Positions 19,683-28,528 are shown, counted from the first letter of the stretch. The stretch: DNA of 64,000 nucleotides from Cupriavidus gilardii (GCF_008801915.1 NZ_VZOV01000011.1:62001-126000); one strand, 5' to 3'. Translations and numbers: made by a program. The notes: generated by a model not told the origin, from the letters alone.

Positions 19683-20528
19683 ATGACCCAAGAGAAACGA
19701 GTGCCCGACACTCCAGTGAACGCGCTGACGCGTCTGTTTTTCATCCTGGGTTCGCCCATCGGGCACGTTAAGGCGCCCGAGGTATGGAGCACGCTGATGC
19801 GGCGATACGGTGTGAACGCGCTGATGCTGCCGGCAGACGTTTCGCCGTCGAATTTCGATGCCGCGTTGACCGGCATCAAGCTCACCGAGAACTTTGACGG
19901 CGCGATCTTCACAATGCCGCACAAGGTCGTCGCGATGAACCACGTGGACGTTGTGACGGAACGCGCGCAGCGTATCGGAGCCCTGAATCTCATGCGAAGA
20001 CGTGCGGACGGTCGCTGGGAAGGGGACAACGTCGACGGCGCGGGTTTTCTCGCGGGCTTGCAGGCAGATGGCGTCAACATCGATGGGGCCAACGTGCACC
20101 TGAACGGTTGTGGCGGCGTTGGCCGGTGCATTGCATGGACGCTCGCGATGGAGAACATTGCGAGCCTCAATATTCACGACATCGATCGATCACGCGCGCG
20201 GGAGCTGGCAGATTCGATCGCCGCCGTATCCGCGGCGCGGGTGACTACCGGTTTGACCTCGTTGGCTGGAGTCGATATTGCGATCAATGCCTCTCCCATC
20301 GGACTGCAGCACAGCGACCCGTTGCCGTTCTCCGTTGAGGAACTGCCGTCGCATGCAGTCGTTTGCGACGTGATCATGGAGCCCTTCCTTACCGCGTTGC
20401 TCGCGTCTGCGCAGCGCCGTGGACTCCACGTTCATCACGGGCGCAACATGATGAATCACGCCATGCCCATTGCCGCCGAGTTTTTCGGCTTGCCGTCGTC
20501 GTTCGACTGGAATGGCGAGGCGCTGTAG
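19683..20528 (+). CDS. Shikimate/quinate dehydrogenase-like oxidoreductase
   Basis: The protein has 281 residues. The AroE fold is seen from LGSPIGHVKAPEVW near residue 22, the catalytic-type lysine K81 in MPHK, Asp118 in NVDG and the nucleotide loop GCGGVG at 142-147. Its place in a catabolic, IclR-type block rather than a biosynthetic locus suggests a degradative NAD(P)-dependent dehydrogenase of a cyclic hydroxy acid (quinate/shikimate group; inference). The ATG at 19683 has CAGGA upstream and is preferred over an upstream in-frame start 84 bases away. It is divergent from the dioxygenase operon. Confidence 0.83.
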   Translation: MTQEKRVPDTPVNALTRLFFILGSPIGHVKAPEVWSTLMRRYGVNALMLPADVSPSNFDAALTGIKLTENFDGAIFTMPHKVVAMNHVDVVTERAQRIGALNLMRRRADGRWEGDNVDGAGFLAGLQADGVNIDGANVHLNGCGGVGRCIAWTLAMENIASLNIHDIDRSRARELADSIAAVSAARVTTGLTSLAGVDIAINASPIGLQHSDPLPFSVEELPSHAVVCDVIMEPFLTALLASAQRRGLHVHHGRNMMNHAMPIAAEFFGLPSSFDWNGEAL

Positions 20529-20669
20529 GGCAAGCGCCGAGGGATGGTCGACACGGGGGGCTGCACCGGCAACTTCCGTAACCAGCCCTCCGCCATCCTC
20601 CTGACACCACGCTGTCAGCAGCCCCCTCGCAAACTGCGGTCTCCCTTCAACGACCACCGAGGTGGCATC

Positions 20670-21044
20670 ATGCAAAACGTTCTGATCAACTGGCTGGAAA
20701 TTCCCGTCGTCGACATGGGTCGGGCTGTGCAGTTTTACGAGCGGGTATTCGAGACGAAGCTGCGGCGGGAAACGATGAGCGAGATCGACATGGCAATCTT
20801 TCCGCATTCCCATTCCGGTGGCGCGCTGGTGGCCGGCGAGGGCTTCAAGCCGAGTACCGAGGGAAGCTTGCCTTATCTGCATACGCCAGCGCTCAACGAC
20901 TTGCTGGGCCGAGTTGCCGCGGCCGGGGGCAAGACCGTCTTTGGTCCGATGGAGCTGCCGGACGAGATCGGCCGGATCGCCCATATCATCGACAGCGAAG
21001 GCAACAAGATCGGCCTGCACGAGCCCGTGCCGGCCAACCGCTGA
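20670..21044 (+). CDS. VOC (glyoxalase/bleomycin-resistance) family protein
   Basis: The protein is 124 residues, one vicinal-oxygen-chelate unit made of two beta-alpha-beta-beta-beta modules. It begins NWLEIPVVDMGRAVQFYERVF and ends IIDSEGNKIGLHEP. The ATG at 20670 is preceded by GAGGTGG; an upstream in-frame start would add 42 unlikely residues. It follows the dehydrogenase-like gene by 141 bp and may belong to the block or mark its right edge. The substrate is unknown. Confidence 0.85.
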   Translation: MQNVLINWLEIPVVDMGRAVQFYERVFETKLRRETMSEIDMAIFPHSHSGGALVAGEGFKPSTEGSLPYLHTPALNDLLGRVAAAGGKTVFGPMELPDEIGRIAHIIDSEGNKIGLHEPVPANR

Positions 21045-21085
21045 TCCTGGCCAGACTGGCCTGACTGACCCCCTCACTCACGCCG

Positions 21086-21775
21086 ATGAGCCGCCGCGCC
21101 GACCGCCTGTTCCAGATCGTCCAGGTCCTGCGCGGCCGCCGCCTGACCACCGCGGCGCTGCTGGCGCAGCGGCTGGGCGTGTCGGAGCGGACGGTCTATC
21201 GCGATATCCAGGCGCTGTCGATCTCCGGCGTGCCGATCGAAGGCGAGGCCGGGATCGGCTATCGGCTGCGGGCGGACTTCGATGTGCCGCCGTTGATGTT
21301 CTCCGGCATCGAGGTCGAGGCGCTGGTGGCTGGCCTCCGGATGCTGAAGGCCTGGGGCGGCGGCGCGCTCGCCGCCGCGGCCGATCCGGCGCTGGAGAAG
21401 CTGGTGGCGGCGCTGCCACCGACGCGCCGGTTGTCGGCGCAGCAGAGCCGGGTCTTCGCGCCGGCCTATATGCACGACAGCAAGGTTCGCGAGGCCTTCG
21501 ACGTCGTCCACGGCGCCATGGGCGAGCAGCGGCTGCTGCGGCTCGATTACTGCGACGCGCAGCAGCGGCTCACGGAACGCGTGGTGCAGCCGCTGGGCCT
21601 GTTCTTCTGGGGCAATGTCTGGCTGCTGGCCGCCTGGTGCACCGCGCGCGAGGACTATCGCAGCTTTCGCCTGGATCGCTGCCGGGCGATCCGCATGCTC
21701 GACGACCGTTTCCACGAGACGCCCGACCGTTCGCTGAACGGCTTCCTGAAAGCCGTCAAGGCGACCGGTTACTGA
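21086..21775 (+). CDS. YafY-type HTH/WYL-domain transcriptional regulator
   Basis: The protein has 229 residues. A DeoR-like N-terminal helix-turn-helix (RRADRLFQIVQVL, LAQRLGVSERTVYRDIQAL) precedes a WYL ligand domain with PLGLFFWGNVWLLAAW near residue 172. YafY proteins usually control a neighbouring gene, and the adjacent VOC gene 41 bp upstream is a common partner. GC content returns to the chromosomal norm here. The final 21 codons are duplicated just after the stop (see repeat). Confidence 0.9.
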   Translation: MSRRADRLFQIVQVLRGRRLTTAALLAQRLGVSERTVYRDIQALSISGVPIEGEAGIGYRLRADFDVPPLMFSGIEVEALVAGLRMLKAWGGGALAAAADPALEKLVAALPPTRRLSAQQSRVFAPAYMHDSKVREAFDVVHGAMGEQRLLRLDYCDAQQRLTERVVQPLGLFFWGNVWLLAAWCTAREDYRSFRLDRCRAIRMLDDRFHETPDRSLNGFLKAVKATGY

Positions 21776-21894
21776 GGGGCATGCGGAGCCCCGGCAGCGT
21801 TCTCCACCAGACGCCCGACCGCTCGCTGGACGGCTTGCTGAAGGCGGCGAAGGCCACCGCTTGCTGAGGAGCGTGCCGTACCCCGGCAGCCTTC
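21711..21894. repeat. Imperfect tandem duplication of the yafY-like 3' end (about 92-bp unit, two copies)
   Basis: The unit 21711-21802 recurs at 21803-21894. The coding part, with PDRSLNGFLKAVKAT before the first stop, reappears as PDRSLDGLLKAAKAT and again ends in TGA. The copies differ at roughly one base in six, so the duplication is not recent. The second copy is not translated as part of the gene. Confidence 0.85.
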
Positions 21895-21982
21895 CTGTGT
21901 TCGGCGCTACACTTGCCGGCTCGATGCACGCCGGCGTCCCGCCGGCGTCGACCCATATCCATCCCGTTCAGGAGAGATAGCC

Positions 21983-22678
21983 GTGAGCCCGTCCCAGGTC
22001 ACGATCCGCGAGGTATTGACCGGCACCGCCAAGCCTTATGGCGGGCCCGGCAAGCCCGGCAAGCAGAGCGCGATCGACAAGCATCCCGTCGGCGCTCCCG
22101 TCGCGGTGGGTACGCTGGGGCTGCAAGGCGACGAACAGGGTGACCGCCGCATCCATGGCGGGCCGGAGAAGGCGGTCCATTGCTACCCGTGGCAGCACTA
22201 CGCCACATGGCGGCAGGACATCGGCCCGTTGCCGGTGCTGGAACGCGCCGGCGCGTTCGGCGAGAACCTGAGCTGGGCCGGCGGCGACGAGCAAGACGTC
22301 TGCCTCGGCGACGTGTGGCGGATCGGCTCGGTGACCCTGGAGCTGTCGCAGCCGCGGCAGCCGTGCTGGAAGCTGAACGTGCGGTTCGGCCGCGACGACA
22401 TGTCGGCGCTGGTGCAGCAGAGCCTGCGTATCGGCTGGTATTTCCGCGTGCTGGAGCCGGGCAAGCTGCAGGCCGGCGATGCCGCGGTGCTGCTGGAGCG
22501 GCCGCATGCCGACTGGTCGGTGGCGCGGCTGGCCGGCCTGGTGCGCGACCGCGAGACCGATCCGGAACTGCTGGATGCGGTGCTGGCGTTGCCGCTGGTC
22601 GATTCGTGGCGGCGCCTGTTCGAGCGCCGCCGACAGAGCGGGGCAATCGAGGACTGGACCCCAAGACTGCGGGGATAG
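21983..22678 (+). CDS. MOSC domain-containing protein (YiiM-like)
   Basis: The protein has 231 residues and a GTG start at 21983 with GGAGAG upstream. The MOSC beta-barrel spans about residues 45-165, with GDEQGDRRIHGGPEKAVH and the conserved Cys in QPRQPCWKLN near residue 128. A YiiM-type C-terminal helical 3-alpha domain follows. The family reduces N-hydroxylated bases and analogues using molybdenum cofactor. The physiological substrate is unknown. Confidence 0.9.
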   Translation: MSPSQVTIREVLTGTAKPYGGPGKPGKQSAIDKHPVGAPVAVGTLGLQGDEQGDRRIHGGPEKAVHCYPWQHYATWRQDIGPLPVLERAGAFGENLSWAGGDEQDVCLGDVWRIGSVTLELSQPRQPCWKLNVRFGRDDMSALVQQSLRIGWYFRVLEPGKLQAGDAAVLLERPHADWSVARLAGLVRDRETDPELLDAVLALPLVDSWRRLFERRRQSGAIEDWTPRLRG

Positions 22679-22780
22679 CCGAGCGCATCGCGGAGTCCGG
22701 CCGCTCCGGCCGCCGGAACTTTGCCCAACGCGCGGCGGACTGACCTTGAAGCGCGCCGTCACGCCCCCAGTTGACCGACC

Positions 22781-23179
22781 ATGCCCGTCGCCATCCCCCA
22801 CCACGAATACCAGATCACCGCGATCCGCGCCCAGGGGGCGGGCGGGCAGAACATCAACAAGGTGTCGAACGCGGTGCATCTGCGCTTCGATGTCCGCGCG
22901 TCCTCGCTGGCCGACGACCACAAGCAGCGCCTGCTGCAGCTGCACGACCATCGCATCACGCGCGATGGCGTCGTCGTGATCAAGGCGCAGCAGCACCGCA
23001 GTCTCGAACTGAACCGCGACGAAGCGGTCCGGCGGCTGCACGAGCTGGTCGACAGCGTGGCGGTGCCGCCGCCGGTGCGTCGACCGACGCGGCCGACGTT
23101 CGCGTCGAAGCTGCGGCGGCTGGAAGGCAAGACGCAGCGCAGCCAGATCAAGGCCTTGCGCGGCCGGGTGGCGGAGTAG
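22781..23179 (+). CDS. arfB: Alternative ribosome-rescue factor ArfB (peptidyl-tRNA hydrolase YaeJ)
   Basis: ArfB releases stalled non-stop ribosomes by hydrolysing peptidyl-tRNA. The 132 residues carry the class-I release factor GGQ motif in AQGAGGQNINKV at about 18-29. They end in a basic tail (PTFASKLRRLEGKTQRSQIK) that enters the mRNA channel. The short length separates it from true release factors. Confidence 0.94.
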   Translation: MPVAIPHHEYQITAIRAQGAGGQNINKVSNAVHLRFDVRASSLADDHKQRLLQLHDHRITRDGVVVIKAQQHRSLELNRDEAVRRLHELVDSVAVPPPVRRPTRPTFASKLRRLEGKTQRSQIKALRGRVAE

Positions 23180-23246
23180 GGTGGCGGCGCGCCCCTTCGC
23201 CCTCTCGTCTTCTCGTCCCGGGACCTGCGCCGCTCGCACCGCGGCG

Positions 23247-23328
23247 CCCTCGCATCCCTCGCATCCCTCGCACCCCTCGTCCTCTCGTCCTCTCGTCCTC
23301 TCGTCCTCTCGTCCTCTCGTCCTCTCGT
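23247..23328. repeat. Short tandem repeats: three 9-mers, then six perfect CCTCTCGT octamers
   Basis: CCCTCGCA(T/C) occurs three times at 23247-23273. An imperfect CCCTCGT and six exact CCTCTCGT copies (23281-23328) follow. The tract lies about 125 bp upstream of the MFS gene and outside any real gene. Tracts like this can change copy number by slippage. Confidence 0.92.
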
Positions 23329-23453
23329 CCCCTCGCACCCCTGGTCCGGCCGCTTGGCAGAAATCCACGGATCGTTGTCCGAAGGCCAGGCAACGGGACT
23401 CTTAAGCTCGGTGGCATCCCCGCGAACGACAGGAAATGCCGAGGAAAGTCCCG

Positions 23454-24656
23454 ATGAAGCCGATGTCCCCGATGTCTCATGCCCGCGTGCTGGCGATCTG
23501 CCAGGCGCTGTTCACGTCCGCCCTGTCGGTCGACCTGACGCTGACCGGACTGGTCGGCTACACGCTGGCGCCCGACAAGGCGCTGGCCACCGTGCCGTTC
23601 GCACTGATCACGGTCGCATCGGCGGTCACCGCGATCGCGGCGGCCTTTCTGATCGAGCGGCTCGGGCGGCGGCTGGCCTTCTGCCTCGGCGGGATCGCCT
23701 GCACCGCGGGCGGCCTGATCTCGGTCTGGGCCATCGCCCATCACGATTTCCTGGCCTTCTGCGCCGGCACCGCGCTGGTCGGCGTGTTCCAGGCCTTTGC
23801 GCGCTTCTATCGGCTGGCCGCCGCCGATGCCGCGCCGGCCGCCGACAAGCCGCGTGCGATCTCGGCCGTGCTGACGGGCGGCGTGGTGGCCGCGGTCTGC
23901 GGACCGGCCATTGCCGCCTGGTCGACCGACCTGATGAGCCCGCTGCCGTTCGCCGGTTCCTATGCCGTGGTGGCGGCCTTCGGCGTGGCGACGGTGCTGC
24001 TGCTGGCGTTTGCCTATCGCGAGCCGCCTCCGCCGCCGGCCGGCAGCAATCCGGATTCGCAGTTGCCCGCGCGTCCGCTCGGCCAGATCGTGCGCCAGCC
24101 GGTGTTCCTGGCGGCCTTCGCCAACAACGGCATCGGCAACGCGGTGATGATGTTCGTGATGACGGCCACGCCGATCGCCGCGGTCGCCTGCAACCACACG
24201 ATCGCGCAGGGCGCGCAGATCATCGAATGGCATCTGGTCGGCATGTACGCGCCATCCTTCGTGTCGGGCTGGCTGCTGCAGCGCTTTGGCAATCCGGCGA
24301 TGCTGATGGCCGGCATCGGGCTGTCGGCGCTGTCCAGCGTGATCGCGCTGGCCTCGACCTCTCTGCCCGCGTTCTATGCCGCGCTGCTTTGCCTGGGCGT
24401 GGGCTGGAATTTCATGTTCGTCGGCGGCACGACCCTGCTGACCAGCAGCTATCGCGATGCGGAGCGGGCGCGGACGCAGGCGGTGGCCGAGTTCTCGACC
24501 GCGGTGCTGACCGCCGCCGCGACGCTGGCGGCGGGCCAGATCCTGCACCACTACGGCTGGGATGCGGTGAACCTGGCGGCCTTGCCGGCGCTGGCCGTGG
24601 CGCTGCTGATCACGCTGGGCTGGCAGCGGCGCAGCCGGGCGCTCGCACCGGTATGA
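23454..24656 (+). CDS. MFS transporter
   Basis: This inner-membrane carrier has 400 residues, or 406 if the upstream ATG at 23436 is used; GAGGAAAG fits 23454 better. Twelve hydrophobic segments are predicted, with the loop motif ERLGRRLAF near residue 65. It is a divergent MFS member whose substrate cannot be told. The octamer microsatellite upstream could influence its expression. Confidence 0.82.
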   Translation: MKPMSPMSHARVLAICQALFTSALSVDLTLTGLVGYTLAPDKALATVPFALITVASAVTAIAAAFLIERLGRRLAFCLGGIACTAGGLISVWAIAHHDFLAFCAGTALVGVFQAFARFYRLAAADAAPAADKPRAISAVLTGGVVAAVCGPAIAAWSTDLMSPLPFAGSYAVVAAFGVATVLLLAFAYREPPPPPAGSNPDSQLPARPLGQIVRQPVFLAAFANNGIGNAVMMFVMTATPIAAVACNHTIAQGAQIIEWHLVGMYAPSFVSGWLLQRFGNPAMLMAGIGLSALSSVIALASTSLPAFYAALLCLGVGWNFMFVGGTTLLTSSYRDAERARTQAVAEFSTAVLTAAATLAAGQILHHYGWDAVNLAALPALAVALLITLGWQRRSRALAPV

Positions 24657-24730
24657 TCGGCCGCATACCGGCCTTTACGCTCGCCTTGGCGAGAACCTTG
24701 CCCCGTTCGCCAACCAAGCCCACCAAGCCC

Positions 24731-25804
24731 ATGCCCAGCCATCTGCATTCCGTCTCGGACACGCCACGCGTGGTGTTGATCGTCGCCCCGGACCCGGCGC
24801 AGGAGCTCGACGTCACCGGCCCCACGGCGGTGTTCGGGCAGGCCAACCGGCTGTCCGGGCGGCCCAATGCGCCCTATCTGATCCGCATCGCCAGCGTCAG
24901 CGACGACGCGGTGATCCGCACCGAGAGCGGCATCCGGCTGCTGGCCGACGCGCCGTTCCACCGCATCGCCGAGACGCTGCCGGGCCCGGTGGACACGCTG
25001 CTGCTGGCGGGCGGCGCCGGCCATGCGGCGGCGGCCGACAATGCCGCGCTGATCCACTGGCTGCGCGAGATGGCGCCAAAGGTGCGCCGGCTCGGCGCGG
25101 TCTGTACCGGCGCCTTCGTGCTGGCGCGCACCGGGCTGCTCGATACGCAGCGCGCCACCACGCACTGGCGCCATGCCGAGAAACTGGCGCGGCGGCATCC
25201 GCGCGTGATGGTCGATGCCGATCCGATCTGGATCCAGGCCGGGCGCCTGTACACCTCGGCCGGCGTCACCGCGGGCATGGACCTGTCGCTGGCGCTGGTC
25301 GAGGACGATCTGGGGCACGCGGTCTCGCTGGCGGTGGCGCGCGAACTGGTGCTGTTCCTGCGGCGGCCGGGCAGCCAGGCGCAGTTCTCCAGCGCGCTGC
25401 AGGCGCAGGCGGCGCAGAGTCCGGAACTGAGGGAGTTGCAGGGATGGATTGCCGACCATCTGGACGCGGACCTGTCGGTCGGCGCGCTGGCCGAGCGTGT
25501 GTCGATGAGCCCGCGCAATTTCGCGCGGGTGTTCGCGCGGCAGGTGGGGCAGACGCCGGCCCGCTACGTCGAGACGCAGCGGGTCGAGGCGGCGCGGCGG
25601 ATGCTCGAACAGAGCGACCGCCGGCTGGAAACGGTGGCGCGCATCGCGGGATTCGGCAGTGCCGACGGCATGCGGCAGGCCTTTCTGCGCCATCTGCGCA
25701 CCACGCCGGAACGCTATCGCGCCGCGTTCCGTGCGCAGTCCACGCAATTGCAGATGCAGACGCAGACCGGGGCGCCGCGGGAACCGGTGAACGCGGCCGC
25801 GTGA
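24731..25804 (+). CDS. GlxA/FtrA family regulator (DJ-1/PfpI domain plus AraC HTH)
   Basis: The protein has 357 residues. A class-I amidotransferase-like DJ-1/PfpI domain (about 12-200) contains the elbow AVCTGAFVLARTGLL near residue 122. The AraC-type DNA-binding domain (about 245-340) has LAERVSMSPRNFARVF and IAGFGSADGMRQAFLRH. The start at 24731 follows 74 bp after the MFS gene on the same strand. Such regulators often control neighbouring catabolic or transport genes. Confidence 0.9.
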   Translation: MPSHLHSVSDTPRVVLIVAPDPAQELDVTGPTAVFGQANRLSGRPNAPYLIRIASVSDDAVIRTESGIRLLADAPFHRIAETLPGPVDTLLLAGGAGHAAAADNAALIHWLREMAPKVRRLGAVCTGAFVLARTGLLDTQRATTHWRHAEKLARRHPRVMVDADPIWIQAGRLYTSAGVTAGMDLSLALVEDDLGHAVSLAVARELVLFLRRPGSQAQFSSALQAQAAQSPELRELQGWIADHLDADLSVGALAERVSMSPRNFARVFARQVGQTPARYVETQRVEAARRMLEQSDRRLETVARIAGFGSADGMRQAFLRHLRTTPERYRAAFRAQSTQLQMQTQTGAPREPVNAAA

Positions 25805-25834
25805 TGTGGCCGCGGCCGGTCCCGTGGACCGGCT

Positions 25835-26713
25835 TTAGCGGGTGCCTTGCAGCGCCGCGATGCGGGCCTCGATCGGCGGATGGCTGGAGAACAGCGCCAT
25901 CCCCGACTTGCCGCCCGAGATGCCCATCGCCTGCATGTTCTGCGGCAGGCCGTCGGCTTCCATGCCGCCCAGGCGGCGCAGCGCCGCGACCATCGGCGAC
26001 GGCGTGCCCATCAGGCGCGCGGCGCCGGCGTCGGCGCGGAATTCGCGATAACGCGAGAACGCGGCGACGATGATGCTGGCGAGGATGCCGAACACGATTT
26101 CGCAGACGATCACCGTGACCATGTAGCCGATGCCGGGGCCGCTCGACTCCTCGTCGTTACGGCGCAGCATCGAGTCGACGAAGTAGCCGACCACGCGGGC
26201 GAGGAAGATCACGAAGGTGTTCACCACGCCCTGGATCAGCGTCAGCGTCACCATGTCGCCGTTGGCCACGTGCGCGACTTCGTGCGCCAGCACGGCTTCG
26301 GCCTCTTCGCGCGACATGCTCTGCAGCAGGCCGGTCGACACCGCCACCAGCGAGCTGTTCTTGGTCGCACCGGTGGCGAAGGCATTGGGCTCGCCCTCAT
26401 AGATGGCGACCTCGGGCATCGGCAGGCCGGCGCGCTGCGCCAGCTTCTCGACGGTCTGCACCAGCCACAGCTCGGTGCTGGTGCTCGGATGGGTGATCAC
26501 CTGCGCGCCGGTCGACCATTTGGCAATGGTCTTGGACATCAGCAGCGAAATGAAGGCGCCGCCGAAGCCCATCAGCGCGGCGAAGGCGAGCAGCGTGCCC
26601 AGGTTCAGGCCATTGGCGGTCAGGAAGCGGTTCACCCCGAGCAGGCTCGCGGTGATGCTGAGCACGATCATGACGGCGAGGTTGGTCGCCAGGAAAAGCA
26701 GGACGCGTTTCAT
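25835..26713 (-). CDS. htpX: Membrane zinc metalloprotease HtpX
   Basis: HtpX is an M48-family endopeptidase that degrades misfolded membrane proteins. It has 292 residues. Two N-terminal membrane segments (about 5-22 and 35-58), the zinc motif HEVAH near residue 144, two further membrane segments and the third-ligand glutamate in [11 protein letters not shown] near 220 are present. Length and order match the E. coli protein. Confidence 0.96.
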   Translation of the reverse strand: MKRVLLFLATNLAVMIVLSITASLLGVNRFLTANGLNLGTLLAFAALMGFGGAFISLLMSKTIAKWSTGAQVITHPSTSTELWLVQTVEKLAQRAGLPMPEVAIYEGEPNAFATGATKNSSLVAVSTGLLQSMSREEAEAVLAHEVAHVANGDMVTLTLIQGVVNTFVIFLARVVGYFVDSMLRRNDEESSGPGIGYMVTVIVCEIVFGILASIIVAAFSRYREFRADAGAARLMGTPSPMVAALRRLGGMEADGLPQNMQAMGISGGKSGMALFSSHPPIEARIAALQGTR

Positions 26714-26814
26714 CTTGGTTCAGTCAACAGGGAAAAAAGCGCGGACAGGGCCGCATGGCGAAGGCCCGCGAGCCATCGCGGGGCTTCGGGTTCGGGATCG
26801 GCGGATGGCCGGGG

Positions 26815-27258
26815 TCAGCCGCGCGGCGGGCGCGGCAGCAGTGGCAGGTCGGGTTCGGGCAGCCGCAGCGCGGCGTAGGCGGGCGGGCCGGTGCGGCCGC
26901 CGGCGTCCGTCATCGCGGGCGCCGAGGGAAGCAGCAGTTGTTCGGCCAGATCGGCGCCGGACGGCGCGGCTTCGCCGGCATCGGCGAACGGGGACGGCGC
27001 GGGGGCGCCACAGTCCGATGCGGGGTCGGCGCTGGTGCTCGACCAATCGGAAGCGCCGGCCAGCACCGTGTCGATGGTTGCGGCGACATCGATCGCTCTG
27101 GCGGCCTCGACCGATTCGATCGCATGCACGGCCGCGCCGCCCGCGGGCATGCCGGCGCCTGCCCAGCCATGCAGCGGCAGCAGGGCAAGCAGCAGCGGCA
27201 ACAGCGACAGCCGGAGCAGCCGCTGCAGCGATCGCACGAAGGTGGCGGAGCGCAGCAC
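26815..27258 (-). CDS. Hypothetical secreted protein
   Basis: The 147-residue frame starts at a GTG with a weak ribosome site. Basic residues and a strongly hydrophobic segment (LLRLSLLPLLLALLPLHGWA) look like a signal peptide. The rest is Ala/Pro/Asp-rich with one cysteine and no recognisable domain. It is divergent from cadR. CzcI-like secreted proteins sit near metal-resistance genes in this genus, but no sequence match is visible. Exact start and coding status are uncertain. Confidence 0.45.
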   Translation of the reverse strand: MLRSATFVRSLQRLLRLSLLPLLLALLPLHGWAGAGMPAGGAAVHAIESVEAARAIDVAATIDTVLAGASDWSSTSADPASDCGAPAPSPFADAGEAAPSGADLAEQLLLPSAPAMTDAGGRTGPPAYAALRLPEPDLPLLPRPPRG

Positions 27259-27464
27259 GAGGTTCCCGTGGGGTATCGAAAGCAATCCGGGCCAGCTTCT
27301 CGGGCCGACCCGGTTGAGCGATTCTACCCGAGATGCGAACGCGTCATTCGTGGTCCTGCCAACGGCATCCCGTGTCGACCCCGCGAAGCCGGCGACCCGG
27401 CGGCTCGTGCGACTCGGCCCGATCCGCTCGCCGCAAGGCGCACCGCGCTGAACTACACTGGCCC

Positions 27465-27496
27465 TTGAAAACCCTGTAACTGCTACAAGGTAAGGT
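27465..27496 (+). promoter_or_regulatory. MerR-family (CadR/PbrR-type) operator-promoter
   Basis: -35 TTGAAA (27465-27470) and -10 TAAGGT (27491-27496) are separated by 20 bp, the overlong spacer of MerR-type promoters. Between them lies the dyad ACCCTGTA-ACTGC-TACAAGGT. The start codon lies only 3 bp after the -10, so a transcript from here would be leaderless or the promoter serves only regulation. Confidence 0.75.
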
Positions 27497-27498
27497 GC

Positions 27499-27942
27499 AT
27501 GAGAATCGGAGAACTCGCCCGCCAGTCGGGCTGCGACGTGGAGACGATCCGCTACTACGAGCGCGAAGGGCTGCTCGATGCGCCCCAGCGGGAGGACAAC
27601 GGCTATCGCCGTTACGGCGACGCGCATCTGGTGCAGTTGAACTTCGTGCGGCACTGCCGCTCGCTGGGCATGAGCCTGTCCGACGTGCGCCGGCTGCGCG
27701 ATTTCGCGCGCGATCCGAGCGCGGCCTGCGACGGCATCAATTCGCTGCTGGACCGGCAGATCGAGCAGATCCACGCCCAGCGGCTCGCGCTGGAGGCGCT
27801 GGAGAGCCAGCTGCGGGCGCTGCGGCATACCTGCGAGGAAGGTCACCGCGCCAGCGAATGCGGCATCCTGCAGAACCTGCAGCAGGCGGCAGGCGGTGGA
27901 CCCTGCGAGTGCCACCGCACCGAAGCCGGCCACCCGCACTGA
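27499..27942 (+). CDS. cadR: Cd(II)/Pb(II)-responsive transcriptional regulator CadR
   Basis: This MerR-family metal sensor has 147 residues. The N-terminal helix-turn-helix begins MRIGELARQSGCDVETIRYY, a coiled-coil dimer helix follows, and cysteines C77, C112 and C121 match the CadR metal site. The tail CECHRTEAGHPH is the Cys/His-rich C-terminus of the group. No cadmium efflux gene is adjacent, so its targets are elsewhere or it acts only on itself and possibly the divergent small secreted protein. Confidence 0.93.
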   Translation: MRIGELARQSGCDVETIRYYEREGLLDAPQREDNGYRRYGDAHLVQLNFVRHCRSLGMSLSDVRRLRDFARDPSAACDGINSLLDRQIEQIHAQRLALEALESQLRALRHTCEEGHRASECGILQNLQQAAGGGPCECHRTEAGHPH

Positions 27943-28528
27943 GCCGCGGCGGTCCGGGGGCGCGCCGCTTTGCCGGTGCTGTGCTAGCATCCCGATAACC
28001 GGTCACGCGATTCGTCGCGTCCGCTTTTTTTTTGTGCAGCCGGTTTTAGTTTCCGAACTACGACCTTCGGGGCCGCGGCCACGGAGCCGCATCCCCAAAC
28101 CGAACCCAATGCCGATGTTCGCTCGCCGCTTCGTCTCGTTCGCCCAGGCCCGCCGCCTTGCCCGGCTGGCCGGCGTGCGCGTGGCGCGGCAGATCGCGAA
28201 CGCGGCCCGGATGCGCGCACCGCTGATGCGCGCACCGCGCATGGCGGCCGGTCTGGCCGCCGTCCCTTCCCGCCGGATCACGCGCCGAATCTCCGCCCCG
28301 CTTGATCCCGCCCGGTTCCCAGCCTAGCCGCACCGCAGTCGCGCCGGGCCAGCCGAACCGGGCCCGAGCCTCCTTTTCCGGATCGTTTTCCCGCCACGCG
28401 CGCCGCTCGCAGTAGCCGCACGCCGGGCGCCCACCGGCACCATCGCCGCACGGACGCCGATCCGGCCGAATCCAACAGACAAGCAAGACCAGCGCGCCGA
28501 GCGGCGCGCCAGCCATACAGGAGCCGCC
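27943..28528. other. Intergenic region between cadR and rnk
   Basis: Apart from the terminator at 28003-28033, an extended -10-like TGCTAGCAT ends at 27988. A 72-codon Arg-rich frame (28109-28327) has no ribosome site and is doubtful as a gene. The rest is GC-rich with no recognised feature. Confidence 0.4.
28003..28033 (+). terminator. Probable intrinsic terminator after cadR
   Basis: CGCGA-TTCG-TCGCG is a short stem with a stable tetraloop, followed 5 bases later by nine T (28025-28033). The stem is short, so the call is moderate. Confidence 0.5.

Noticed and set aside
8687..21044. Integrative element with attachment-site repeat of the tRNA-Arg
   Set aside because: No integrase gene and no second copy of the tRNA 3' end was found near the right side of the block, so only a composition-based boundary is claimed.
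23148..24551. Long minus-strand frame rich in RGREDE repeats
   Set aside because: It is a shadow of the MFS gene running through the CCTCTCGT microsatellite. The repeats are explained by the DNA repeat, not by a protein.
28109..28327. Small Arg-rich protein gene
   Set aside because: There is no ribosome site. The Arg/Ala/Pro bias is what GC-rich non-coding DNA gives in any frame.
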